From Thysanoteuthis rhombus (Eukaryota; Mollusca; Cephalopoda; Oegopsida; Thysanoteuthidae), in NCBI GenBank assembly GCA_963457665.1, contig OY735222.1:38623581-38687580 (forward strand): DNA of 64,000 nucleotides, written 5' to 3'. The number at the start of each line of letters is the position of its first letter. Position 1 is the first letter of the stretch. Both the position numbers and the translations under genes were made by a program. Positions 55,426 to 64,000 of this stretch are shown piece by piece. The notes below the pieces were generated by a model. It was not told the origin of the DNA. It worked only from the letters and a program-made list of their open reading frames with translations, and made no database searches.

Positions 55426-55552
55426 TGCCTACGGTAACTAAGGATTCCCAGACAGCCACCCATCTACGTATTGATGCGACTCGACGTTGCTTAACATCAG
55501 TGATCCCACGAGAACAAGCGAGCCTAACGCGATTTGACCGTGCATGAGTCCT
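55426..55552 (-). pseudogene. 5S rRNA-like sequence, near full length
   Basis: The minus strand reads ACTCATGCACGGTCAAATCG, then TGTTCTCGTGGGATCACTGA, TGTTAAGCAACGTCGAGTC, ATACGTAGATGGGTGGCTGT and CTGGGAATCCTTAGTTACCG. These track 5S rRNA from near its 5' end (CCGATCAC, AAGTTAAGCAACGTCGAG, TGGATGGGTGACCG, TGGGAATACC). The 5' stem is altered and TTAGTTACCG replaces the CGGGTGCCG end. No T-run terminator follows. It is a 5S-derived SINE head or pseudogene, not a working gene. Confidence 0.8.
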
Positions 55553-55554
55553 AT

Positions 55555-55650
55555 AAGGTGAAGATATGTCGGGCATTTGATCTACTGCACAGACACTGAT
55601 GATGTCAACTGACTCATAACTTATAAAGGTTGCATAATGAATCCTGAAAA
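55555..55650. repeat. Repeat beside 5S-like sequence, copy 1
   Basis: GGGCATTTGATCTACTGCAC, GATGTCAACTGACTCATAAC and AAAGGTTGCATAATG match 57388-57490 (GGCATTCGATGGCATTGGCA, AAGTCAACGGACTCATAACC, AAAGGTTGCACAGTG). Confidence 0.6.
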
Positions 55651-56036
55651 AAACCCAAACAAAACAAAACATTTTCTCACGGAAATAGACAGTAAGAAGG
55701 GTTTTGGGTAATGACAAGTGCACTTGGAGCCCTTCAGTCTTATAAGGTGGCTCATCTCGAGCTAGTTTAGGGGACAGGGTACCGATCGTTCCCCTTGATA
55801 AGAATTTTCAAAATTTTTAAGCTCTTTACCACCCTTGTTCGATAAAAGTTGAATCTTATCATTTCTTATGGGCGATTTCTTGACAGTAAAATAACTGTCT
55901 ATCAAAGTCAATAATTGAACTACCGTAGCGTCAAAATTTATTGTCGTAGAAAAATAGTCAGTACTGGGGCCAATTTTCAAATTTATAGACAAAGAGCACA
56001 CAAACAAATACTCAAACAAACACAAGTACATATGAA

Positions 56037-56037
<1 letters not shown>

Positions 56038-56125
<88 letters not shown>
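56038..56125. repeat. (TA)n microsatellite
   Basis: Nearly 90 bp TA with one TACA, ending two bases before repeat D. Confidence 0.97.
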
Positions 56126-56126
<1 letters not shown>

Positions 56127-56129
<3 letters not shown>

Positions 56130-56375
56130 GATAGAACCCTTCGCCATCTTTAATAGCTACGGTTGTTCAATTAAATAACACACGTGTTAATAAGTTCTGA
56201 TTTTAAATACAATATAGATTTATGAATTTACCATATATAAGGAAAAGGTGATTTTTTTATTTTAAATACAAAATCAAAATTTAAAATGAATGAAAAATTA
56301 TTTGAATGTGTCCCGGCACAATTTTTTGTGAGCTCACTCACCCTTACTTTAAAACCTGGCTACGTCCCTGGCAAG
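56127..56375 (+). mobile_element. Repeat D, hAT-like right end, copy 2
   Basis: ATAGAACCCTTCGCCATCTT, AGCTACGGTTGTTCAATTAA and a right end CCTGGCTACGTCCCTG match copy 1 at 30.1 kb. The left side starts directly against the TA tract. Confidence 0.55.
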
Positions 56376-56479
56376 TACCCCAGTCGCTACAAACAATCGT
56401 GGGGTCTCCATGGATCGTTCAAGACATGGAAACAAAATCATGACCCCATGTGTTGCATGACACGAGGCAACAGAGTCTG

Positions 56480-56690
56480 AGAGATTCATTTTCTTGGGAT
56501 TTGTTACTCGAGGATTTGTCTCATGGGAATTTGTTTTATGAACATCTATTTCATGACGACTTTTTCCCCAAAGGAATTTGTTTCACGGGAATTAATTTTA
56601 TGGGGATTTCTCTTACGAATAACTATTTAATGAGGATTTGTTTTTCGGGGAAGGGGTTTGGGGGTTTAAAATTTGCTTCGTGAGGATCTG
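56480..56690 (+). repeat. Degenerate 30-bp minisatellite, third block
   Basis: CTTGGGATTTGTTACTCGAG, GATTTGTCTCATGGGAATTT and GAGGATTTGTTTTTCGGGG continue the motif. A last unit-like piece (GACGAGGATTTGCTTCATAG) lies at 57344. Confidence 0.65.
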
Positions 56691-56692
56691 TT

Positions 56693-57184
56693 GGTTGCCG
56701 AACGTTCCGGCTGCAGATATTTCGACGATGAACGAAACGTTTTATTCAAAGGCAAAAATGATTACATGTATAAAATATGCATTTACCTCTGTTTTTCTTC
56801 TATGAATTCTCTTATTACTTCTTATTCCTATTCATGCACCATTTTAACTTTGAGTGTGTATCGGTGTGACACTAAAGCACTCACCTAAAATTACTCAAGA
56901 AAATTTCCCCCCCTAATTTTCAGCCATTTGATTTAACGAATCTTGACTTGTTTCATTTGTTTGTATAGAAACAAATAGATAAAAATGGCAATAAAAAGTT
57001 AAGAACAAGATTCATTAAATAGTAAACAACAAGCATACATCATTTTTTGTACATGATATGATTTTATATTATTTTGAATTAAATCAACTTAGTCATTTTT
57101 GTCTTTAAAAACTTAACACGGCTGAAACGTCCGCGGTTATGATATCTCCGACCAAAACACCTAGCCCGAAACGTTCGGTTACCC
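56693..57184. mobile_element. Candidate TIR element with 22-bp ends
   Basis: GGTTGCCGAACGTTCCGGCT (56693) and, read inward from 57184, GGGTAACCGAACGTTTCGGG are inverted repeats. Each contains a GAACGTTC/CGAACGTTTCG palindrome. The interior is AT-rich and non-coding. No target duplication is clear. CGAAACGTT also resembles Penelope ends, an alternative. Confidence 0.4.
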
Positions 57185-57387
57185 GACCAGGACCAGCCCG
57201 TCGATTGGGTGGACCCAGATAGTCACGTAAGACGCAGAGGTCCCAGGAGCACATTCCAAACCGAGAAAAAAATAATAGTTAGAAAACCAGGGACACAAAT
57301 TCCAAGGCCCACCCAGGGCGCCTGAAACCCTTTTGCCGGCCATGACGAGGATTTGCTTCATAGAGAGAGTCCCCAAAAGCTAAGCTA

Positions 57388-57490
57388 TGCCAGGCATTCG
57401 ATGGCATTGGCAGTGCCTTCCATACAGTCACTGGTGAAGTCAACGGACTCATAACCCCAAAAGGTTGCACAGTGCACAGCGTGTAAAAAT
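57388..57490. repeat. Repeat beside 5S-like sequence, copy 2
   Basis: Same modules as 55555-55650, here without an adjacent 5S-like part. Confidence 0.6.
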
Positions 57491-57839
57491 GTTTTTCTTT
57501 CGACAATAGACGAGAGGTAGGGTTACCTGAGAATAAATCAGAGCAAGACAGAGTCTACAGTTTAGGTAGGGGAAATTTTTGTAGTTCCCCAATAGTAACC
57601 ATTAGATTGCCGGCTATTTAGAAACATGAAACTGCATTCCAACACGAAAAACTGCATATTTTAAGGTTATAAAAAAAATTGACCATTACTTGCTTGAAGC
57701 AAAGAAACAGTACATTTTGAAATTCATTGTAACAGAAAGTCAAGAGTTCATTTGTACAGGTTTCTCTCTTCTCGCTACATGAATTTGGAGCTTTTCTAAA
57801 AATACCTTTCGCGAGCTGAAATAACGTAAAGTGAAAAAA
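57491..57839. other. No feature recognised
   Basis: AT-rich spacer; nothing seen. Confidence 0.3.
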
Positions 57840-58060
57840 ACAATTATCATTAATTTACGTAGGGAACAGTTTTTGAGTGTTCCCAGGCACTAAAAATAGA
57901 GATAATGGTATGTTAGGCTGAGTGGTTGGAGTTTGGGTTGATGAGAGGTACATGAGACTGGGGTTTACAAAATTGAGGAAAAATGTGTACGCTGCCTCTT
58001 TAAAGCCAACAATGAACACTATTCCTAATTTTCTCTTTTTTTTCGTAAAAGTAGATTTTC
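57840..58060 (-). repeat. Dispersed repeat E, copy 4
   Basis: The minus strand reads TTTAAAGAGGCAGCGTACAC, CCCCAGTCTCATGTACCTCT and CTCAGCCTAACATACCATTA, matching copy 1 in order. Confidence 0.6.
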
Positions 58061-58313
58061 GAATAAAAGAGGGTATCAGTATCATTTAATCAATGTTCTC
58101 ATCTTAAATTTAAATGAACTGAACTGTGTCAGAAGTATGTTTCATAGCCTGCCTTGTCGTTGAAATATAGGATGTTCTAAATTCCTTGTGCATGTCAAAA
58201 TCATGCAGTAAATAGCGTGTGAAACACCAACTAATACTGATTTTGATGAAGTAGTCTCATAAATATTGTACTAAATGTGACTTTTGTTTTACAGATTCTT
58301 TGAGGGGTCAAAA

Positions 58314-58442
58314 ATGGCAACTGTTGAAGAAAAGGCTAATTGCTTGCTATGGCTGGCAGAACTGAAATCGGTTACAGCTGTGAGAAGGAAGTTCGTTTTT
58401 CATTATGGAAAAGATGAACCACATAAAAAACTCAATAAATAA
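58314..58442 (+). pseudogene. Transposase N-terminal HTH remnant (42 codons)
   Basis: MATVEEKANCLLWLAELKSV then TAVRRKFVFHYGKDEPHKK matches the N-terminal helix-turn-helix (DUF4817-type) found in a group of insect and other invertebrate mariner-like transposases (form: EKxxCVLWxxExKSxxxVxRxFxxxYGxxxP). The start follows GTTTTACAG, a good splice-acceptor shape, 24 bases upstream. The frame stops after LNK, where an intact protein would continue for 200 or more residues. Confidence 0.75.
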
Positions 58443-58501
58443 CGGTTTACTTCTCGGCCAGGATTGCAAATACAATGTAAACAATCACAGAGCAGCAACT
58501 G

Positions 58502-58576
58502 AATTATGTTTTCAGAGAGTTTGCAAATCGGCTTGATCGATGCATTAGGAATGATAGCAATTATGTTGAAAATTGA
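58502..58576 (+). pseudogene. Transposase C-terminal remnant (24 codons)
   Basis: NYVFREFANRLDRCIRNDSN then YVEN and a stop resembles the end of the same transposase group (form: VWxELEYRLDxCRxTNGAHIE). It lies 60 bp after the N-terminal remnant, so the DDE catalytic core has been lost. Confidence 0.6.
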
Positions 58577-58709
58577 CGATTGAAGTCCACTTTGACAAAG
58601 ACTTTTAAACTGAACCTTTCATACGCCGTATACTATATAGTTCTATTTTTCTGTTCATGTTGAGTGATAAATTTTCAAAAGTGCGCAAGGATTTCAGGGA
58701 CACCCTGTA

Positions 58710-59174
58710 GTGGCATATATCCCACTAGTATCAGATGTGGGTGTTCGAGACCATGTGAAAGTCAGCACGTCAAATGCTAATTTTCAAGACAGGCTCTTCC
58801 AACTTTGAAAATTTTAGTAAGACAGTTATCCCTTGTCATTTACAGGGTTTAGGGGCACCAATGTGCGCGCACGCGCGCGCGCGTGCGTGTGTGTGGGGTT
58901 GCAAATTTCCAAATTCACGAATAACATTTGCTAGCCGCCCTCAACCTTTTCGGTCTCCCAAAATCATAAATCTTGAACCATAAACTTTTTGATAAGCAAG
59001 CACTTTACTACACCCAAATTGTAAATCTACAAATAAAAAAATGATTACTGTAAAGCAGAAAGTTAAAAAAATACTGTCTCTCCTAGGGAAGTTATGAATC
59101 ACCACCACTCGTAAATTAGGCAGAGTTGATGGTAAAATCAAGTTTACCATGGTTAGGAGCATAGAATTACGATT
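58710..59174. other. No gene; short (GC)n/(GT)n run
   Basis: GCGCGCACGCGCGCGCGC passes into GTGTGTG at 58863-58892. The 85-codon minus frame at 58941-59198 has no domain. Confidence 0.4.
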
Positions 59175-59275
59175 CAAAGAAAAATGATTAGGGATCAACT
59201 TGGCATAAACTTTAATTGTAAATTGAACCCCTACCCAAACACCTGTTTAAAAGTCTGGGAACGTTGATAGACACA
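59175..59275 (+). repeat. SINE-like family B fragment
   Basis: GGGATCAACTTGGCATAAAC and TTGTAAATTGAACCCCTACC match the central B module. Confidence 0.5.
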
Positions 59276-60209
59276 TGTGAATGCCAGAACACATGATAAC
59301 CTAAACCAAGCAACAGTGATTAAACCGGTCTTTTGTTGGTGGCGGTGATCAACAGATATATAACGAAAACCATGACTTTCATAAAACAGTGAATCGGAGA
59401 GAGAATTCTCATGGTCAACCGGTTCGCGAGTGTAAACAAGTTTTAGGTAACTAAAGGGTAGAAAAGGCAATTGATCTAGTTTTTATTTATTTTATTCACT
59501 ATCTTCAAGACCAAGTAGAATGGTGCCATTAGAATTAACGACTTTCAGATGGAAGTGGTAGGCGGGGAGATGACCTTTAATCTATTTTGATGCGATGTCA
59601 CTCACTTCCTGAGCCCGAAAAATAATTTAAACCTCCTCTCATCAGAAAGACACATGACACTCTTCTAGAGCTTTCAGTTTCACCAGTAAATGCCCGTTGC
59701 TTTACTGACGGTTTACCTAAAGGTATGTCGTGTGTCAATATGTTTAAACAGTAAATTGTAATGTTAACGCAACATCTTCTTAACTAAGGTTCTTGTATTC
59801 ATTTCATATCAATCTTGACACAGCTGAAAAGCTCAGGCGTGCACTAGTTGACCTTGGGTTTTATTGTCATTAAATTGCATAAAGTGGGTTTTGGTCATAA
59901 TTACGAATGGAGGGAAATCTGGTATAAAAAAATGATTTTCTTCCATTATACAGCACGTCGTTAATAATTCGGTTCGATATATATTGAGATGTCGTGAAGT
60001 CAAATAATGCATAGAAATATTTCCACTACTTTCTTTTTCCAAAAAGTAACTTTTTAATAAGTATATTCCGTAATCAATGGATAAATATTGTTATATAAAT
60101 AAGTTCTATTCAGTCAATTTGGGATTGTCCCCCGTTTGCAAGAGTTGTCTACCCTAGATGTGACAGACAGATGAACACGTTACTTATTATAATATAGATA
60201 TACATAGAA
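59276..60209. other. No gene recognised
   Basis: Minus frames of 69-79 codons have no domain; no repeat partner found. Confidence 0.35.
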
Positions 60210-60750
60210 TGTCATCATCATAATCCTTTCAGCCAGACCTCTCTATCGTGGACTTCGCAGAGCCAGTGCTTTCTAAATCTGTCTAACTCGTCACACCAGC
60301 TTTCTTTCTGTCGGACACAATTTCGCAAATGGTCTCTGGTTGTGTGTCGTGATGTCCACCAGTCGCCTGACATTCTTGCTACACATCCAGCCCATTGCGA
60401 TTTGAGTTTTTTTTTAATGGTTTCTATGATATCTCGGACTCCTGTCTTTTCTCTAATATACTGTGCTGTCATATGATCTCTGCAAGTGAAGTTGAGCACT
60501 ATTCTTTCATATGCACGTTGCATGGTTCTCAGTTTGAGTGTCAATCTTTTGGTTAGGTTCCATGTTTCAGCTCCATAGATGACTATCAGGAAGATGCATT
60601 AATTGTAGACCTTTCTTTTAAAGATTGACGCGATGTGAAAGTAGATTTTGTTCTACCGAAAGCTTGCCAACCCAGTGTGATTCTTCGCTTGATATCTTCT
60701 TTTGAGGGTTTCATGGAAACTTGTTGTCCCTTGGTAGATGTAGAGGTTTA
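60210..60750 (-). pseudogene. RTE-type LINE, 3' part, long open segment
   Basis: The minus strand is open for 108 codons (60218-60544): MTLKLRTMQRAYERIVLNFT, REKTGVRDIIETIKKKLKSQ, WAGCVARMSGDWWTSRHTT and DELDRFRKHWLCEVHDREVW. Upstream, broken frames show the FNRKVYN-like region. It ends at a short GATGATGACAT tail. It is 5'-truncated with no RT motif. Confidence 0.9.
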
Positions 60751-62485
60751 CGCTTGTATCAAAAGAATTGATACTATGCTAAATTATTGTAACTAGGGCA
60801 GAACTCGTCCCAAAGTTACATGTTAGGTAGGGAGCGGACTTAAGTGCGTTGAGCAGTTTGCCATTATAGTCTTGTAAAATAAATTTCCGTCCCTCGTACG
60901 AAAATACGGCTTCGAATTATTAGTTACTTCTCTCCTACGTAGCCAATTTAGATTAATCGCAAATTTATGTAATTCCTATCTAAATTTGGATCTATGTTAA
61001 TTTTAGATAAAAGATATGTAATCTATAATTTCTTTTTAATTTAATTTTTAGATTTCTCGAGAACCGCCGACCCAAACAAATTCAAACTCGACATAGCAAT
61101 GCCTGGTGTGCTGACTAATATGTATGGCGAATATCAACACCATACAGTGTCCAATTGCCGAGTTATTTTGATGCGCGAGTGTGCGCGCACATACATACAT
61201 ATTTCTCCAATTATAGGTAGATATGCAAACTAGATAGGTTATATTGGATGGCTAAAAGGCTCGTTTGGTTTATAAAATAAAAACAAAAGACATTTTCTCG
61301 AAGCAAACTTTGTTAATACACTCACCGTTTTTCCACTGTCTCTTGCTATCTTAGCAGCAGCTTCATAGTTCCATCCTCACAGATCTTTTGATCTTCCAGA
61401 CTTTATTACCATTATTTGCAGTTTGTTTCCCCGTTGACAGAAAGTATCAACTTTTCATTGCCTGCCACAATTTGTTACGAAAACAGAATGTTTTCGTAAA
61501 CGTTAAGTAGCGAATCGTAATGGAAGCTTCACATCAAAGCGTGTAACATCACTAAACTAGAGCAATTGATTTTCGATGCTTGATTTGAATATTTTGAATA
61601 AGCTGACTATCTTCAGCGTTCCATAATGTTCATTATTCCCAAGTTATATATCCCTTTGAACACTCTCAATCTCAACTGGTCTACCCGACCGTGGAGCATC
61701 GTTCAGCAAGTAATCTCCACTTTTGACATGTTTGATTATTCACATTGCCTCCTCCATAATCTTTTTTGTCGCATTTGAATCGTGATTTCACCTTTTTTAA
61801 AAGAACGAAAAGCATCATATGCCGGAAATATTGACATTTTCTTTCTTCCGTATTATAACCAATAACCAAAATACGCTAGTTTTGACAAAGCAATACTATT
61901 CAAGGTGATCTTTTAATTAAACTAAAAGTAGACACTCCTTGTGCTCTCTAATGACAAGAACCGAACAAAATAGTTGAGTTACCCGATGGAAATACAAAGT
62001 AATTTGACTGCTCTCATGATACAATTAAACAGATATTTTTGAATTAGTTAAAACTAAATGCTCCTCATGCCATCAAACACCAAGTACAGTACGAACTCCT
62101 TTGGTTGGGAGAGGTGGAGTGAAGAGGGGTGAAGAGAAAGCTTGGTACATGAATGGGTGGATGGGTAAACCTATGAAGGTGGGGTGGACGTCAGGAAGAT
62201 TGCTTTTAACAGGGATAGAAGGGAAATAATTTCCGAAACATCGAAAGAATAAAAAGTATGGAAGACATTTTTACGAATTGTCAATTGCTATTTCAGAATA
62301 TTAAAGAAGTCTGTGGCATATTGATGGAGAATGATGAACTGCAGCTGTGTCCGTGATAGTGCGGGTGTGGTAGAGAAAAAGCAGCCTTCCTGACTGAGCT
62401 GCTAGTTCGAAATGGGTCAGACACGGTGCGAGTTTAGCTGAGATATACGCGCCGAATGCCCCGTTGGGATTGAGCGAATCAGGAA
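60751..62485. other. No gene recognised
   Basis: AT-rich to about 62080, then a purine-rich patch (62105-62230, GGGTGG and GAAG runs). Minus frames of 62 and 90 codons have no domain. Confidence 0.4.
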
Positions 62486-63178
62486 CAGGGTTGCCAGATG
62501 TCTTTTGCCGCAAAAGACCAAATTTGTGAGGTCTTGAGACCGAAGTAAAGAGCCCCAATACCGAAATAATCAAATAACTTAAAATCCATCTTCAAACCAA
62601 ATTTGTATGGTCTTGGGAGCAAATTAAGCAGCTTTTGTACCAAAATAATCAAATAACTTAAAATCCATCTTCAAACCAAATTTGTATGGTCTTGGGAGCA
62701 AATTAAGCAGCTTTAGTACCAAAATAATTAAATAACTTAAAATCCATCTTCAAATCAAATTTGTATGGTCTTGGAACTAATTAAGCAGCTTTTGTACTAA
62801 AACAATCAAATAACTTAAAATCCATCTTCAAACCAAATTTGTATGGTCTTGGAACTAATTAAGCAGCTTTTGTACTAAAACAATCAAATAACTTAAAATC
62901 CATTTTCAAATCAAATTTGTATGGTCTTACGAGCAAATTAAGTAGCTTCAGTATCAGATTAATCAAATAACTTGAGATCTATCATCAGATTAAGCTTGCG
63001 GGAAAAATGAATTTAATCAAATACATGCTTTTTATATCTGTTGTTCAGTTATATTTATGTTGCATCATATCATTCATTATATCTTTGCTTCGGTATCAAA
63101 ATGTTCAGAACCAAATAGCTCAGTTTGGTACCAAATTCGCCCAATCATCGTCTTCAAAAGTACCAAATGGCAACCCGG
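62486..63178. mobile_element. hAT-like element carrying an internal tandem array
   Basis: The left end CAGGGTTGCCAGATGTCTTT and the right end, read inward, CCGGGTTGCCATTTGGTACT share GGGTTGCCA. CAGGGTTGCCA is a known style of hAT terminus. Flanking octamers ATCAGGAA and TTCGGAAA agree at 5 of 8. The six 79-bp repeats lie entirely inside. Confidence 0.55.
62517..62990 (+). repeat. Six tandem 78-79-bp units
   Basis: Units start at 62517, 62596, 62675, 62754, 62832 and 62910. Shared core: ACCAAATTTGTATGGTCTTG, then AATTAAGCAGCTTTTGTACC and AATCAAATAACTTAAAATCC. The outer units (first and last) are the most diverged. Confidence 0.96.
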
Positions 63179-63311
63179 TTCGGAAAGAAGGATCCAGAAA
63201 AGAGAGAGCGAGCGATACGGATTACCCCAAAATACACGAATAAAAACTATGAATAACTAGCGTTTCTGTCTTTTTTGTTTATTTCTTTATTTCTTCCTTT
63301 CTAAGTCTAAT

Positions 63312-63313
63312 CA

Positions 63314-63360
<47 letters not shown>

Positions 63361-63362
63361 GT
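63312..63362. repeat. (TATC)n microsatellite
   Basis: About 12 TATC units. Confidence 0.96.
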
Positions 63363-63479
63363 ATTTATCTGATACTATCTATCTATATCGAATCAGCGTA
63401 ACCCCACAAATGACCTGCTCGGGCAGCAAGCCGAGTGGGCTATAGATTATTTTCTCCTTGCCCATCTGTGTCTATCTGT

Positions 63480-63700
63480 GTATGTCTCCAGGCGTTCCTG
63501 GTCACATTTTGGGGGCCACAACCTTAAAAAATTTGCCCGAGTATACCACTACACACCATCAAAAAACTTAAAAAAAAAAAAGTATTTTTACGGTCATCTT
63601 GGGACCAAAATTCTTATGCCGGTATTTTCAGATAATTTTAGATAGAAGATCTACTTTTTTTAAAAAGATTATTTAACATAATCATTCAGATAGACTCATT
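63480..63700 (+). repeat. Dispersed repeat F, copy 2
   Basis: CACATTTTGGGGGCCACAAC, GAGTATACCACTACACACCA and CAGATAATTTTAGATAGAAG match copy 1 at 26.1 kb in order. It is followed by a TATC-type tract at 63718-63768. Confidence 0.55.
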
Positions 63701-63770
63701 TATCCGGAGTACAGACATCAATGTATCTATCTATTTATCTATCTATCTGTTTATCTCTATCTATTTATGA

Positions 63771-64000
63771 TCTGAAGTTGTGTTTTTTTTTCTTGAATCA
63801 GAGTAAATGCTTGGCAAATTCTTAAATGAGCCTCTTGAGTCGGGTTATATAAATATAGGTCCTTTCATCACTGACAGCTTTTGAGTTTTGCCGTAATTCA
63901 TAATATTTATTTTTGAGGAATGAACCATTTTCTTCTAATGCGTAACAGCTTTGTTCTGAAAATTTTTAAACTTCAAGGAGGTGTTTGGACGACCTCTCGC
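63771..64000. other. No feature recognised to window end
   Basis: AT-rich sequence; no partner repeat or frame. Confidence 0.3.

Larger units (their letters stand above)
58168..58707 (+). mobile_element. Internally deleted mariner-superfamily element
   Basis: The left end TAGGATGTTCTAAATTCCTT GTGCA and the right end, read inward, CAGGGTGTCCCTGAAATCCT TGCGCA are inverted repeats of about 35 bp with one gap. Both sit next to TA (58166-58167 and 58708-58709). The 540 bp inside keep the start and end of a transposase-type reading frame but not its middle. Confidence 0.7.

Noticed and set aside
55426..55552. Functional 5S rRNA gene
   Set aside because: The 5' and 3' stem halves and the GGGTGACC region are altered, no T-run terminator follows, and it is not in a tandem array.
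55107..55723. Open frames of 146 (plus) and 130 (minus) codons
   Set aside because: Both run through the 5S-derived segment and its flank, and neither shows a domain.

Overview
This window looks like nuclear DNA of an invertebrate animal, taken from a gene-poor, repeat-dense region. It is AT-rich and full of long TA, TATC and CA/GT microsatellites. It carries remnants of RTE-type LINEs, a Penelope-like retroelement, mariner transposases, hAT-type elements and tRNA- or 5S-derived SINE-like repeats. That mix, with very long TA tracts, would fit a mollusc such as a cephalopod, but this is only an inference and the species cannot be fixed from sequence. No intact host gene was found. The longest open frames (up to 165 aa) lie inside repeats or biased composition.

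Layout. 0-9 kb: a hAT end and LINE 3' end (1.43-1.80 kb), a repeat split by a hAT-like insertion (2.48-3.12 kb), an inverted-repeat element carrying a tRNA-like head and a hammerhead-ribozyme-like core (3.19-3.50 kb), a decayed mariner transposase (6.35-6.97 kb) and two SINE-like 'B' copies. 9-18 kb: a long-TIR element (9.9-10.4 kb), a duplicated protein-like segment, SINE-like 'A', 'B' and 'K' copies, and a second hammerhead-like core inside a 50-bp-arm hairpin (15.04-15.18 kb). 18-31 kb: LINE fragments, a 103-bp mariner-type MITE and a hAT MITE with near-perfect target-site duplication. 31-36 kb: a cluster of AT-rich 'C' elements with inverted ends. 36-46 kb: microsatellites, a Penelope RT fragment, a hAT element with an internal minisatellite, and the best LINE copy with RT motifs. 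46-53 kb: a dimeric-headed SINE A copy and a 7-copy 174-bp satellite flanked by direct copies of repeat 'G'. 53-58 kb: an old 30-bp minisatellite broken into blocks by SINE, 5S-derived and hAT-type insertions. 58-64 kb: an internally deleted mariner relative and a hAT-like element carrying six 79-bp tandem repeats.

Family letters (A, B, C, D, E, F, G, H, I, J, K, L, M, N) are mine and rest on copies compared by eye within this window. Boundaries of diverged copies are good to about 10-30 bp. The genes do not form a pathway; what is readable is a layered history of transposon insertion, decay and tandem amplification.
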